From Pseudomonas sp. MWU16-30317 (lineage in GTDB: Bacteria > Pseudomonadota > Gammaproteobacteria > Pseudomonadales > Pseudomonadaceae), in assembly GCF_020515695.1 (NCBI RefSeq), contig NZ_JAIWJA010000003.1, positions 434,001 to 498,000 of the forward strand: a DNA stretch of 64,000 bases, given 5' to 3'. Each line of letters begins with the position of its first letter. Position 1 is the first letter of the stretch. Shown here one piece after another: positions 10,420 through 21,773 of the stretch. The notes beneath the pieces are model-generated. The model ran no database searches. It was not told where the DNA came from and saw nothing but the letters and a program-made list of their open reading frames with translations. Position numbers and translations under genes: made by a program.

Positions 10420-11213
10420 CCGCTGACCACGCTGAGGCGGCGCAGTATCGGAATGTGATTGAGCAGCTTGAATACCGGATTGCTGAGAGTACTCAGCAAG
10501 GCGGTAGCTTTGGCGAGATACGGCGTATAGAAGGCCCAGCCCAGCGCCAGCAATGCCATCAGCACGCCACCGATGTAATCGTCCTGGCCCCAATGCGCGC
10601 CAGCCACCAGGCGTGGCAGGCTGAATAGCACCACCAGGCCCCAGATCACCACCACCTGGGTGCCACGGCGAGCGAACAGGGTCATGAACATGGCCCAGAT
10701 CAACAGTACCGAGGCATGATCACCCGGGAAGCTCTGGTTGGATTGATCCTTGAGCTCGAGATGTTTGTCGATGTTCGGATACAGATCCCCCAAACGTACC
10801 GCTTCAGGGAGGACCAGCGACGGACTGCTGTGCTGCCACCCCAGATGGTCGCATACCTCTGAAAACAGCGCGCGAATGACCAGCAGCGCCACCATCATGG
10901 CGATAATGCCCAAGGCCGCCTGACGCACCTGGCTCCGTTCGAAGACATAGTCACCACGGATCAACAGGGTCAGAAGGATCAGCCCGACCACGATGTCGAA
11001 CGGCCGCATGCTGCCCACGGCCCAGATCGAACGCCAGACGCTATTAGTGGCCAAAGGCTGATTGAGCATATGAAACAGGCCGACATCGAACGCCGTGAAC
11101 AACTGATTGCCGACGGGCAACAGCCACAGGCCCAGCAGGATCAACGCGGCGACGTTGCACGTCACCAGAGCTCTGATGTTCCATCTTGCTTGGAACAGAG
11201 CGGGTTTGTTCAT
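10416..11213 (-). CDS. PAP2-family membrane phosphatase/phosphotransferase
   Basis: A 265-residue integral membrane protein with about six hydrophobic segments. The phosphatase motifs are recognisable as [11 protein letters not shown] (about residues 160-170) and [18 protein letters not shown] (about 202-219), which carry the catalytic His residues of the PAP2 superfamily. Such proteins act on lipid phosphates at the periplasmic face of the inner membrane. The size and the FPGDHAS form suggest an LpxT-like lipid A phosphotransferase or undecaprenyl pyrophosphatase, but I cannot decide between them. GAGG lies 6 nt before the ATG. It is divergent from hslO, with 100 bp between the starts. Confidence 0.85.
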   Translation of the reverse strand: MNKPALFQARWNIRALVTCNVAALILLGLWLLPVGNQLFTAFDVGLFHMLNQPLATNSVWRSIWAVGSMRPFDIVVGLILLTLLIRGDYVFERSQVRQAALGIIAMMVALLVIRALFSEVCDHLGWQHSSPSLVLPEAVRLGDLYPNIDKHLELKDQSNQSFPGDHASVLLIWAMFMTLFARRGTQVVVIWGLVVLFSLPRLVAGAHWGQDDYIGGVLMALLALGWAFYTPYLAKATALLSTLSNPVFKLLNHIPILRRLSVVSG

Positions 11214-11313
11214 AAAATACCTCGAATGGCAGAGCTCGCAGGCGCGGAGCGCATGTAACAGAAATTGTTTTGCTGACTATACATTTTGTCATAAATATCA
11301 GATACCCAGACCT

Positions 11314-12216
11314 ATGTCCGAATTGCTCGATACCGATTTCACACAGCGTTTCATCTTCGACGACAGCGATGTCCGCGGTGAGCTGGTTTCTCTGGAACGC
11401 AGTTATGCCGAGGTTCTGGCCAAACATCCGTACCCGGAACCCGTTGCCCAGTTGCTCGGCGAATTCATGGCGGCGGCAGCTTTGCTGGTCGGCACCCTGA
11501 AATTCGATGGCTTGCTGATCCTCCAGGCCCGCTCCAGCGGGCCGATTCCCCTGCTGATGATCGAATGTTCCAGCGAGCGAGAGATCCGTGGCCTGGCGCG
11601 TTATGAAGCGGAGCAGGTTAGACCCGGCGCCGGCTTGCCGGAACTGATGCCGGAAGGCACACTGGCGATGACCATTGACCCTACCAATGGCCAGCGTTAT
11701 CAGGGCATCGTCGAGTTGGGCGGTGCGGACTTGTCGGAATCCTTCACTAATTACTTCGCGTTGTCGGAGCAATTGGGTACGAAGTTCATCCTCAAGGCCG
11801 ACACCCATCGTGCCCGGGGCCTGCTGTTGCAGCAGTTGCCCATCGACAAGATCAAGGACGATGAAGACCGCGCAGACAACTGGCATAACGTCACCGCCAA
11901 GGCCCACACCTTGACGGCCGAGGAGATGCTCGGTCTCGACAACGAGACCGTTCTGCATCGCCTCTACCATGAGGAAGAACTGCGTCTGTTCGATATCCAG
12001 CCGCTGCAATTTCGCTGCAGCTGCTCCCGGGAACGTTCGGCGCGCGCGTTGATCAGTCTGGGAGAAGAGGATGCGCAGCTCGTGTTGGTCGAACATGGTG
12101 GCACCATCGAGATCGATTGCCAGTTCTGCAACGAGCGTTATCTGTTCGATTCTGCAGATGTCACGCAGTTGTTTCTGGACGGAAGCGTCGATTCGCCGTC
12201 AGAGACCCGTCACTGA
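11314..12216 (+). CDS. hslO: Redox-regulated chaperone Hsp33 (HslO)
   Basis: Cytoplasmic holdase chaperone activated by oxidation and unfolding. The 300-residue protein ends in the redox switch: four cysteines arranged CxC (RCSCSRE) and CxxC (DCQFCNERY), which bind zinc when reduced. The N-terminal domain matches the family ([20 protein letters not shown]). The ATG at 11314 gives the family start. An extension to 11107 would overlap the divergent PAP2 gene. It is followed by pckA on the same strand, with a 178-bp gap that probably holds the pckA promoter. Confidence 0.95.
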   Translation: MSELLDTDFTQRFIFDDSDVRGELVSLERSYAEVLAKHPYPEPVAQLLGEFMAAAALLVGTLKFDGLLILQARSSGPIPLLMIECSSEREIRGLARYEAEQVRPGAGLPELMPEGTLAMTIDPTNGQRYQGIVELGGADLSESFTNYFALSEQLGTKFILKADTHRARGLLLQQLPIDKIKDDEDRADNWHNVTAKAHTLTAEEMLGLDNETVLHRLYHEEELRLFDIQPLQFRCSCSRERSARALISLGEEDAQLVLVEHGGTIEIDCQFCNERYLFDSADVTQLFLDGSVDSPSETRH

Positions 12217-12295
12217 AAGGTTTTAGCACCGCTAACTGAAGGTCAGGAACGTCGGAATAGTGCCATCCAGACAGGAGGGGTCTACTTTTTCCTAA

Positions 12296-13939
<1,644 letters not shown>

Positions 13940-13960
13940 TATTCAAGCTGTGAACTGACA

Positions 13961-13984
13961 AGCCGCCCCTCGGGGCGGCTTTTT
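13961..13984. terminator. Rho-independent terminator after pckA
   Basis: A 9-bp perfect GC-rich stem (agccgcccc/ggggcggct) with a 2-nt loop is followed by TTTT on the plus strand. It lies 21 bp after the pckA stop and touches the 3' end of the convergent gene. Confidence 0.9.
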
Positions 13985-14403
13985 CATTTGCGCTCTTTTT
14001 CCTTGCCCAGATACACCGGCGCGACGTTCACGTTGGCTGGCAACGCGACGCTGGTCGATGGTGCCACGGGCTGGGCGTGGGCGGCCTTGTCGGTGTGGGA
14101 TGAACCACGGCTCGGCGCGGCCTGTTCGGCGGTTGGCGCAGGCGCGTCAGCGGGTTTGTCGGTTTGCGCCTGGGCCAGACTGGCTGAAGGATTGTTCAGA
14201 TCGATGACCAGCAACTTGGCCAGGTCATAGCGCTGGCTCAGTGCATACAGGCCGCCGGCGACGATCACCAGGCCAATGAACACATTGCGAAACAGAGTGG
14301 AGTCGGTGGTGGCTTTTTTCCGCGTGCGCCGCACCACGGTGTCATCCACGTCGACGCTCAGGGAATCGGATTTAAGGCGGGGTTGCTGGCGCTCGGCTTT
14401 CAT
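13984..14403 (-). CDS. Unknown single-pass membrane protein
   Basis: A 139-residue protein I do not recognise by function. It has a basic N-terminal cytoplasmic part (RRTRKKA), one membrane segment at about residues 39-57 (NVFIGLVIVAGGLYALSQRY), and an Ala/Pro-rich, probably periplasmic tail. The start at 14403 (MKAERQQPRL) is preferred. An in-frame ATG at 14445 would add 14 residues, and neither start has a strong ribosome-binding site. The next gene upstream on the same strand ends 84 bp before this start, and that gene also encodes a single-pass protein with a Pro/Ala linker. The two may act together. Confidence 0.7.
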   Translation of the reverse strand: MKAERQQPRLKSDSLSVDVDDTVVRRTRKKATTDSTLFRNVFIGLVIVAGGLYALSQRYDLAKLLVIDLNNPSASLAQAQTDKPADAPAPTAEQAAPSRGSSHTDKAAHAQPVAPSTSVALPANVNVAPVYLGKEKERK

Positions 14404-14487
14404 GGCACTCGTTCGACGGTTGGGCACAGGCGTCGAGTTTAACATTTCTGTTCTGGCGCCAGCGCTTTCCTGTGCCGGGCGGCAGTC

Positions 14488-15303
14488 CTAATCTGCGGCG
14501 GCGAAGGTCTTGGTCGCCAAGCAGTAGCGCTGCCGGGCAGCGAGGGTCTGGTCGTCGTTCTCATGGTCGGCGCGCTTGGTCCATTCCTGACATGCCTCCT
14601 TGAAGTACACCACGGCGGCGCGTCGGCACTCACGGTGTTCGACCGTGTCACTCGGGAAGTTGGTGCATACCGAAGCGTTGTCGATCTCGTTATCGACGAT
14701 CTTCCACTGCGCTCGATAGCGATTGCGGCCTTTCCATTCGCGGATCTCCACGGTCGCCACTTGGTAAGGCTTGCCTTGGCGAGTAACGGGACGCACCTGA
14801 TCGGCTTTGTACTGGGCCATATAGCGTGCCGAAACCATGCCCTGCGCCGATGTGGGCGCCGGATCGGGCTTGGGGACGGCGCCAAAGCGGCACTTGGCGA
14901 CCTCGTCGTTGATGGCCGTGCCGTTCTTCAGGCAGTCATCCAGAGGCTGTGGCTTGGCGGGTGTGGCGTCGGCCTGTGCGCGCGGCGCCGTGACCACTGG
15001 AGCCAAGACGGCGGCCGTTACAGGCTGCACGGGTAGCGCATCGGCTGGCTCGTCGGTCACCGTTGCCATTGGCTCTTGCACGGCATTCGCAGGCTGAGGC
15101 GAGGGCGCATGGCCCTGCAGGCGCGCAGCGAGGATCCAGGCGCAGGCGCAAAGCATCGCCAGCGCGGCTATCCAGCCCAGCTTGACGCCGGAAGGCCTGG
15201 CGGCTGGGCGTCTGCCAGGATGAGAGCCGAGCACCACGTCGAACTGCTGAGGGTTGAGGCGCTGGAAGTGCGTGACGCCGTCATCATCTGAAGGTGGTTG
15301 CAT
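14488..15303 (-). CDS. Unknown single-pass membrane protein with Cys-rich C-terminal domain
   Basis: A 271-residue protein of unknown function. It has an N-terminal cytoplasmic stretch, a membrane segment at about residues 45-62 (GWIAALAMLCACAWILA), a Pro/Ala-rich linker, and a C-terminal periplasmic domain of about 140 residues. That domain has several spaced cysteines (DDCLKNG, AKCRFG, SVCTNFP, ECRRA, EACQEW, RYCLATK), which suggests disulphides. The ATG at 15303 is chosen because aggaa lies 8 nt upstream. In-frame ATGs at 15312 and 15354 are alternatives. It is divergent from recQ. Confidence 0.72.
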   Translation of the reverse strand: MQPPSDDDGVTHFQRLNPQQFDVVLGSHPGRRPAARPSGVKLGWIAALAMLCACAWILAARLQGHAPSPQPANAVQEPMATVTDEPADALPVQPVTAAVLAPVVTAPRAQADATPAKPQPLDDCLKNGTAINDEVAKCRFGAVPKPDPAPTSAQGMVSARYMAQYKADQVRPVTRQGKPYQVATVEIREWKGRNRYRAQWKIVDNEIDNASVCTNFPSDTVEHRECRRAAVVYFKEACQEWTKRADHENDDQTLAARQRYCLATKTFAAAD

Positions 15304-15546
15304 CGAATCCATTCCTGGCGTTTGGTGTAAGGCATAAAGCGGCATCCGGGCCATGCCGTGGCAGACTTGTTACAATTTGCCGCAGATTATACCGGGGCTC
15401 GAAACTTGGCCAGCGAACATTGATGGCGTTGCTCGTTGACCCTGGAAGCCCCGCCCCCTGAAATGTTCAGGCTCAATCTTGCGCTGCAAATCTGCCAGCG
15501 GCCGCGCTAGGGTGTTCCCTCGATGCCGTCCAAGGAGTGACACGAC

Positions 15547-17499
15547 ATGCAGGCTACCCTCGAAGCAGTGTTCGGCCACAGCCGTTTTCGTCCAGGCCAG
15601 GAGGCCGCCATCGGCGCAGTGCTGGCTGGCCGTTCGGCCGCGGCGATTTTTCCGACCGGGTCGGGCAAGTCGTTGTGCTATCAATTGCCAGCGCTCATGC
15701 TGCCGCACTTGACGCTGGTGGTTTCCCCATTGCTGGCGTTGATGCAGGATCAGCTCGCCTTCCTCCATCGTCACGGCGTGGCGGCGGCGAATATAGACTC
15801 CGCACAAACGCGTGAGCAGGCCGCAGAGGTGATGACGCGGGCGCGCTCAGGTGAATTGAAGATCCTGATGATTTCGGTCGAGCGCCTGAAAAACGAGCGG
15901 TTTCGCCATTTTCTGCAGCAGGTGCCCATCTCGTTGCTGGTGATCGACGAAGCGCACTGCATCTCCGAGTGGGGGCATAACTTTCGGCCCGACTACCTGA
16001 AGCTCCCCGACTATCAGCGTCAGTTCAATATTCCCCAGGCCTTGCTGCTGACGGCCACGGCGACGCCCAAGGTCATCGCCGACATGCAGGCGAAGTTCGC
16101 CATCGCCGATTCGGATGTGGTCACCACGGGGTTCTACCGGGCCAATCTTGATTTGCAAGTGGAGGGGGTGGCCGGCGCCGACAAGCAAGCGCGCTTGGTG
16201 CAATGGCTGCAGGCGCGCCAAGGCCAGGCAGGGATCGTCTATGTGACCCAGCAAAAAACCGCAGAAGCCGTGGCTCAGCAGCTGTCGCGCCAGGGTGTCG
16301 CGGCGCAGGCCTATCATGCCGGGCTGCCGAACGAGCGCCGCGATGATATTCAGCGCCGCTTCATGGCTGGGGATATCCAATGCATCGTCGCCACCATTGC
16401 CTTTGGCATGGGCATCGATAAAAGCGACATTCGCTTTGTGGCACATTTCGATCTGCCTAAATCGATCGAAAACTACAGTCAGGAAATCGGTCGGGCAGGT
16501 CGCGACGGTGAGCCGTCCGAATGCCTGGTGCTGGCCAACCGCGACAGCTTGGCGGTGCTCGAGAACTTCGTTTACGGCGACACGCCAGAGCGCGTAGGTA
16601 TCGCTGCAGTGCTCGAGGACCTGCAGCAGGCCGCCGGCGACGGCCAATGGGAGTTTCTGCTGGGCCCCTTGGCCGACCAGAGCAATATTCGCCAACTGCC
16701 GCTCAAGACCCTGTTGGTGCAGCTCGAGCTTCGAGGGATCATCGCGCCACGCTACAGTTACTTCTCCGAATACCGCTTCAAGTATCTGGTCGAACCCCAG
16801 GCCCTGCTCGAGCGCTTCAAGGGCGAGCGGCAGGCGTTCGTGGCGTCGATCATCGCGCACTGCAAGCGCGCCCGGACCTGGGCGACGGTGGACTTCGACA
16901 CGCTCTACCAGCACGGAGCGGAACGCGCACGTGTGATCAAGGCACTGGATTACTTCCAGGAGCAGGGCCTGATCGAGCTGGAGAGCAAGCACATGACCGA
17001 GGTGTATAGCGTGCTGGAGCCTGCGTTCGATGCCCAGTTGCAGGGCGACAACCTCTATGACTATTTCCGCACCCATGAGGGCGCCGAGATCGGCCGCATC
17101 CACGCCATGCTGGCGCTATTCGCCAACGATCAATGCTTGAGCGCCAGTTTGGCACGGTACTTTGGTGATACCGAGGCGCCTGATCGGTGTGGCCACTGTT
17201 CGGTGTGCCGTGGGCAAATCGCACAGTTACCCGAGCCGCCTACCAGGCCGCGGCTGGGGGATATGGTCTTCGTGCAAGAGTGCAGCGAGTTTCTCAATCG
17301 CTACCACGAGCAAACGGGCAGGCTGCCGTCTGCAACGCTGGCGACGCGCTTTCTCTGTGGCGTCAGCGTGCCGATCTTCACCCGCATGAAAGCGCGGGCT
17401 GTGCCGGGGTATGGGGTTTTGGAAGATTACCCTTATGCAGAGGTTCTGCAGTGGGCCGAATCAGGATTGGCGAGCTTCGTTGACCCCGCTGGGCCCTGA
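15547..17499 (+). CDS. recQ: RecQ-family ATP-dependent DNA helicase
   Basis: 3'-5' DNA helicase acting in recombinational repair. The 650-residue protein has the SF2 motifs: Walker A FPTGSGKSLCYQLPA (about 35-49), DEAH (LLVIDEAHCISEWGHNFR, about 133), motif III LLLTATATPKV, and motif VI QEIGRAGRDGEPS. A Cys-rich zinc region near residue 545 (DRCGHCSVC) matches the RecQ C-terminal domain. The C-terminal part differs from the classical RecQ-HRDC layout, so this may be a RecQ paralogue. AAGGAG lies 9 nt before the ATG. Confidence 0.9.
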   Translation: MQATLEAVFGHSRFRPGQEAAIGAVLAGRSAAAIFPTGSGKSLCYQLPALMLPHLTLVVSPLLALMQDQLAFLHRHGVAAANIDSAQTREQAAEVMTRARSGELKILMISVERLKNERFRHFLQQVPISLLVIDEAHCISEWGHNFRPDYLKLPDYQRQFNIPQALLLTATATPKVIADMQAKFAIADSDVVTTGFYRANLDLQVEGVAGADKQARLVQWLQARQGQAGIVYVTQQKTAEAVAQQLSRQGVAAQAYHAGLPNERRDDIQRRFMAGDIQCIVATIAFGMGIDKSDIRFVAHFDLPKSIENYSQEIGRAGRDGEPSECLVLANRDSLAVLENFVYGDTPERVGIAAVLEDLQQAAGDGQWEFLLGPLADQSNIRQLPLKTLLVQLELRGIIAPRYSYFSEYRFKYLVEPQALLERFKGERQAFVASIIAHCKRARTWATVDFDTLYQHGAERARVIKALDYFQEQGLIELESKHMTEVYSVLEPAFDAQLQGDNLYDYFRTHEGAEIGRIHAMLALFANDQCLSASLARYFGDTEAPDRCGHCSVCRGQIAQLPEPPTRPRLGDMVFVQECSEFLNRYHEQTGRLPSATLATRFLCGVSVPIFTRMKARAVPGYGVLEDYPYAEVLQWAESGLASFVDPAGP

Positions 17500-17505
17500 G
17501 AGTCG

Positions 17506-17540
17506 GCAGCCCTGATGCCGCAGCAGCAGGTCAGGGCTGC
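17506..17540. terminator. Hairpin between recQ and subtilase gene
   Basis: A 10-bp perfect inverted repeat (gcagccctga/tcagggctgc) with a 15-nt loop fills the 48-bp gap between two convergent genes. It lacks a T-run but is well placed as a bidirectional terminator. Confidence 0.5.
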
Positions 17541-17547
17541 GTTGTGG

Positions 17548-18645
17548 TCAGATGGGCTTGGGCTCCGTTCGGGAGGCAGCTTCAAGATCCAGCAGTCCGC
17601 GCCCGTAGGCTTCACTGTTGGCGTATATGCCTGATCGATTAGCGCTATCGAGCAGCAGCTCGCGAATTTCTTGCGGGCTCTTCTCTGGATAGCGGCTTTG
17701 CAGGGCTGCCAGCGCGCCCGCTACCAGGGCTGTGGCGGGTGAGGTCCCGGCGGTCTCGACAAACTTGCCGTCCTTGCCTGTGGTCATCAGCCCTTTGCCC
17801 TGGCCGGAGTCGCCTCCGGGCACCGCAATGCACCAGCGGTGGGCCACGCCACAGTAATTGGATTTACCGTTGATGGCAGTGCCGTCGTTGCTCAATGCAA
17901 CCACAGCCAACCAGCCTTTTTCCAGTTCGGGCAACGCCACGGGCAGGCCCGGCTCGGCCAAGGGTTCGCGCTTGAGCTCGTTACCGGTCGGGAATACCAG
18001 AACCGCACCTTGCTCGACCATCACGCGCGCCTGCGCCAAGGAGGCCTCCATGACCTGGTTGTAGCGTGCCTCGGTCAGTTCGGTGGCGGGGATCGAATTG
18101 GCCCAGGAGTTACTGAAGATACGCACGCCCTTGTCGAAGGCGAATCGCCAGGATTGGGCAATCTCCTCATCGAAAAAGAAAGGTTCGTTGTCATCACCGA
18201 AGCGCATCGGAATCAGCTGGGCCTCGTAGGCGACACCATGAATGCCCTGATCGTCCTTGTTGGCCGCCAGTACTCCGGCCATCTGGGTGCCATGCCCCAA
18301 GCGGTCCTCGGTACCTGGCGCCTTGCGCACGTGGTCGTAACCGGGGTCGGCGATACGGCCGCGAAATGACGGGTGATCCAGCTCCAGACCGGAGTCGATC
18401 AAGGCGACGGTCACGCCGTTGCCGGTGCCGCCACGGGCATAGAGTGCCGACGCGTTGATAATCGACAAGGCTTTGAGGGCATGGTATTCGGGGGTTTCAA
18501 AACTGGCCCGATCGAGAGCGATCGGTGGTGACTCGGCGTACGCCCCGCAGCCGATCAAAGTGAATGGCAAGCCCAGCAGCCCTGAGCGAAAGACAGTAGG
18601 CAGCAATGGGAACGGGTTATGGAATAGCTGAGGTGGGTGACGCAT
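17548..18645 (-). CDS. Predicted lipoprotein subtilisin-like serine protease (S8)
   Basis: A 365-residue exported protease. The N-terminus ends in a lipobox, LIGC (Cys33), followed by Gly, so it is probably anchored to the outer membrane. The S8 triad is visible: Asp83 in VALIDSGLELDH, His117 in GHGTQMAGVLA, and Ser302 in GTSPATALVAGALAA. The usual GTSMAAP is altered to GTSPATA, but Ser is retained. The fold resembles the passenger of autotransporter proteases, yet there is no beta-barrel domain after it. AAGGA lies 6 nt before the ATG. Flanking genes do not indicate a substrate. Confidence 0.85.
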   Translation of the reverse strand: MRHPPQLFHNPFPLLPTVFRSGLLGLPFTLIGCGAYAESPPIALDRASFETPEYHALKALSIINASALYARGGTGNGVTVALIDSGLELDHPSFRGRIADPGYDHVRKAPGTEDRLGHGTQMAGVLAANKDDQGIHGVAYEAQLIPMRFGDDNEPFFFDEEIAQSWRFAFDKGVRIFSNSWANSIPATELTEARYNQVMEASLAQARVMVEQGAVLVFPTGNELKREPLAEPGLPVALPELEKGWLAVVALSNDGTAINGKSNYCGVAHRWCIAVPGGDSGQGKGLMTTGKDGKFVETAGTSPATALVAGALAALQSRYPEKSPQEIRELLLDSANRSGIYANSEAYGRGLLDLEAASRTEPKPI

Positions 18646-18782
18646 GGCAGGTCCTTGGACAGTTGATTCAATGCCCTGGCGCTTGGCTCAGGGCATTAGT
18701 GAAAGAACTATCCACGATCTTCGATAGCGTCGCTGAACGGTAATGTGAGTACTTGTATCAGCGCAGGAAAGGACTTTTCCTG

Positions 18783-19235
18783 TTAACGATGACGCCAGTG
18801 GTGGCGCGGTGGGCGACCGTGGCCACGATAGTCGCGACGGTCGTCGTGGCCACGGTAGTTGCGGTTGTCCCGGTCGCTCTCGTTGCCCATGTAGTTGCCC
18901 AGCGCGCCGCCCGCACCGCCGCCTGCCGCCGCGCCGATCAGCGCGCCATTGGTGCCGCCCACGCTGCGGCCAACCACGTTACCGCCGGCGGCGCCCAGCG
19001 CGCCTCCGATCGCGGCTTCGCCACGGCTGCGTTTGTTGGCGCCGACCGCGCTGCCCGCTGCACCACCCACGCCTGCGCCGATGGCCGAACCGGTAGTGCC
19101 GCCCAGTTGCTGGCCGACAACCGAACCTAGAACCCCACCCAGTGCGCCGCCAATACCGGCTTCAGCCGTGCCGCCCGCAGAGGCAGCCCCGCTGACCAGG
19201 GCAAAGGACAACAACAGAATCGAGGGAAGCTTCAT
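18783..19235 (-). CDS. Exported glycine-zipper protein
   Basis: A 150-residue protein with a signal peptide (MKLPSILLLSFALVSGAASA). It then has about 95 residues of Gly/Ala-rich glycine-zipper repeats (GIGGALGGVLGSVVG, GSAIGAGVGGAAGSAVG, GGALGAAGGNVVG) and ends in a charged Arg/His/Asp-rich tail (RDNRNYRGHDDRR). Glycine-zipper proteins usually sit in or near the outer membrane, but no specific role is clear. The start at 19235 gives the signal peptide. The longer frame to 19406 has no support. There is no good ribosome-binding site before the chosen ATG. Confidence 0.78.
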   Translation of the reverse strand: MKLPSILLLSFALVSGAASAGGTAEAGIGGALGGVLGSVVGQQLGGTTGSAIGAGVGGAAGSAVGANKRSRGEAAIGGALGAAGGNVVGRSVGGTNGALIGAAAGGGAGGALGNYMGNESDRDNRNYRGHDDRRDYRGHGRPPRHHWRHR

Positions 19236-19392
19236 GTAGAGGAGTCTCAGTGGAATGACGACGCGATCCTGAGGCTCGGTAACAAGGCTGACAACATCGA
19301 AAAAGCCGAAACCGCGACTTGCGCACAGTCTGGTAAACGATTGTTTTAATGATGAAACTTTGTTCGGATTGTGAAGTCTTTTACTCTTCACG

Positions 19393-19426
19393 AAGGCCTT
19401 TTGCATTGCGCAAAAGGCCTTTTTCG
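19393..19426. terminator. Terminator hairpin downstream of the fdhD-oxidoreductase operon
   Basis: A 12-bp perfect stem (aaggccttttgc/gcaaaaggcctt, 5-nt loop), followed by TTTT on the plus strand, sits 16 bp beyond the 3' end of the minus-strand oxidoreductase gene. The stem extends a little further as cacgaa/ttcgtg on the minus strand. Confidence 0.75.
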
Positions 19427-19436
19427 TGTGCGCAGA

Positions 19437-21773
19437 TTACAGGATTCTGGCGCTTTGGGCCGTTGCTTCCAGGCGAATCGCGACAAATTTGGACGTCGGC
19501 GTGCTGCTGCCGTCGCCCACGCTTTCCAACGGAATAAGCGGGTTGACTTCAGGATAGTAGGCGGCTGCCTGGCCGGCTGGGATGTCGAACGCCAGCAAGG
19601 TGAAGCCGTTGACCCGGCGCTCACGGCCATCGTCCCAGATCGAGATCAGGTCGGCCTTCTGCCCTGGCCGGAAGCCCAGACGGATGATGTCCGCTTCGTT
19701 GGCGAACAGCACGTCACGCTGGCCACGCACGCCACGATAGCGATCGTCCAGGCCGTAGATCGTGGTGTTGTACTGATCGTGGGAGCGCATCGATTGCATG
19801 ATCAGATCCGGGATCTGCCCGGTGGCACGAACCCGTTCATGAATCAGGTCGTTGGGCAGGGCGTTGGGTTTGAAATTGGCGCGGCCGCTCGCGGTGCTCC
19901 ACTTGCGCGCGCCAGCGCTGTTGCCCAGATAGAAACCGCCAGGATTTTTCAGGCGCTCGTTGAAATCCTTGAAGCCCGGGATGGTGTCGGCGATCAGATC
20001 ACGAATGCGGTCGTAGTCGGCTACCAGCCATTTCCAGTCTACCGGGTGCGTGCCCAGAGTCGCAGCGGCGATGCCCGCGATGATGGCCGGCTCCGAGTGC
20101 ATCTGCCGCGACAGGGGCTGCAGTTGACCGTTGGAAGCGTGGACCATGCTGAACGAGTCCTCCACGGTCACGGCTTGTGGACCTTCGCTCTGCAGGTCGA
20201 TATCGGTACGCCCCAGGCACGGCAGGATCAGCGCCTGTTTACCGTGGATCAGGTGGCTGCGGTTGAGCTTGGTGCTGATCTGCACCGTCAGGTCGCAGTT
20301 GCGCAGCGCCTCGGCGGTGCGGTGACTGTCAGGCGTGGCCTGTACGAAGTTGCCGCCCAGGCCGATGAATACCTTGGCGCGCCCATCGATCATCGCGTGG
20401 ATGGCTTCGATCACGTTGTGGCCATGGCTGCGCGGTACGGTGAACTTGAAGCGTTGCTCCAGGGCATCGAGGAAAAAGGCCGGCGGGCGCTCGTTGATGC
20501 CCATGGTGCGGTCGCCCTGCACGTTGCTGTGGCCGCGTACTGGACACAGGCCGGCGCCCGGCGCGCCGACGTTACCGCGCAGCAGCATCAGGTTGGCGAT
20601 TTCCTGGATGGTCGCGACCGAGTGGCGATGCTGAGTGATGCCCATGGCCCAGCACATGATGACCTTCTCGGCCTTGACGTACATGCGCGCAGCAAGCTCG
20701 ATGTCGTCCAGCGGCAGGCCGGACTGCTCGGTGATCTGTTCCCACGAAGTGGCGTCAACGGCAGCGAGGTAGTCCAGCACCGAGACGGTGTGGGCATTGA
20801 GGAAGTCATGGTCGAACACCGACGGGGCGTTCTGGGCTTGCGCATCGCGCTCCCACTGCAGCAGGAACTTGGCCATGCCGCGCATCATCGCCATATCGCC
20901 ACCCAAGCCTGGGCGGAAGAACGCGGTGTTGGTCGGCTTGTCGCCGTTGGTGAGCATCTCCAACGGGTGCTGCGGGTGCTGGAAGCGCTCGAGGCCGCGC
21001 TCCTTGAGCGGGTTGATACACACTACCTGGGCACCACGCTCCACGGCTTCGCGCAGGGGCTCGAGCATCCGTGGATGGTTGGTGCCGGGGTTCTGGCCCC
21101 AGACGAAAATCGCCTCGGCGTGTTCGAAGTCGTCGAAGGTCACGGTGCCTTTGCCGACCCCGACACTTTGCGACAGCGCCACACCGCTGGCCTCGTGGCA
21201 CATGTTCGAGCAATCGGGGAAGTTGTTGGTGCCGTACGCGCGCACGAACAGCTGGTACAGGTAAGCCGCCTCGTTACTGGCCCGGCCCGAGGTGTAGAAC
21301 TCGGCCTGGTCCGGGCTGGTGAGGTTGAGCAGGTGCCTGGCCACCAGGCCGTAGGCGTTTTCCCAGGTAATGGGCTTGTAGCGATCGGTCTCGGCATCGT
21401 AGACCATCGGCTCGGTCAGTCGGCCCTGGTATTCGAGCCAATAGTCGCTCTGCTCCAGCAGCGAGGTCACGCTGTGCTTGGCGAAAAAACTGCCATCGAC
21501 GCGGCGCTTGGTGGCCTCCCAGTTGACCGCCTTGGCGCCGTTCTCGCAGAACTTGACCATGCCGCTTTCCGGCGAATCGCCCCAGGCGCAACCGGGGCAG
21601 TCGAAGCCGCCGTTCTGGTTGGTCTTGAGCATGGTGCGAATATTCTTCAGCGCGTTATCGCTGGTCAGCCAGGCTTGGGTCACGCTGATCAGCGCGCCCC
21701 AGCCACCGGCTGCACCTTTGTACGGCTTGTAGCGCGGCGTCGGGGTCTTGTCGGCTTGGTTGTGAGTGGTCAC
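19437..21773 (-). CDS. FdhF/YdeP-family molybdopterin oxidoreductase
   Basis: A 778-residue cytoplasmic-type molybdopterin oxidoreductase. The N-terminus has a CPGCAWGDSPESGMVKFCENG cluster that could bind Fe-S (about residues 58-79). The body carries the molybdopterin-binding pattern (AIFVWGQNPGTNHPRM, VICINPLKERG-like, MCWAMGITQHRHSV, GNVGAPGAGLCPVRGHSNVQGDRT). The family is annotated FdhF/YdeP and is related to formate dehydrogenase alpha subunits. The true substrate is unknown. No signal peptide is visible. Its start overlaps the fdhD stop by 4 bp (ATGA), so FdhD likely matures this enzyme. Confidence 0.88.
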   Translation of the reverse strand: MTTHNQADKTPTPRYKPYKGAAGGWGALISVTQAWLTSDNALKNIRTMLKTNQNGGFDCPGCAWGDSPESGMVKFCENGAKAVNWEATKRRVDGSFFAKHSVTSLLEQSDYWLEYQGRLTEPMVYDAETDRYKPITWENAYGLVARHLLNLTSPDQAEFYTSGRASNEAAYLYQLFVRAYGTNNFPDCSNMCHEASGVALSQSVGVGKGTVTFDDFEHAEAIFVWGQNPGTNHPRMLEPLREAVERGAQVVCINPLKERGLERFQHPQHPLEMLTNGDKPTNTAFFRPGLGGDMAMMRGMAKFLLQWERDAQAQNAPSVFDHDFLNAHTVSVLDYLAAVDATSWEQITEQSGLPLDDIELAARMYVKAEKVIMCWAMGITQHRHSVATIQEIANLMLLRGNVGAPGAGLCPVRGHSNVQGDRTMGINERPPAFFLDALEQRFKFTVPRSHGHNVIEAIHAMIDGRAKVFIGLGGNFVQATPDSHRTAEALRNCDLTVQISTKLNRSHLIHGKQALILPCLGRTDIDLQSEGPQAVTVEDSFSMVHASNGQLQPLSRQMHSEPAIIAGIAAATLGTHPVDWKWLVADYDRIRDLIADTIPGFKDFNERLKNPGGFYLGNSAGARKWSTASGRANFKPNALPNDLIHERVRATGQIPDLIMQSMRSHDQYNTTIYGLDDRYRGVRGQRDVLFANEADIIRLGFRPGQKADLISIWDDGRERRVNGFTLLAFDIPAGQAAAYYPEVNPLIPLESVGDGSSTPTSKFVAIRLEATAQSARIL

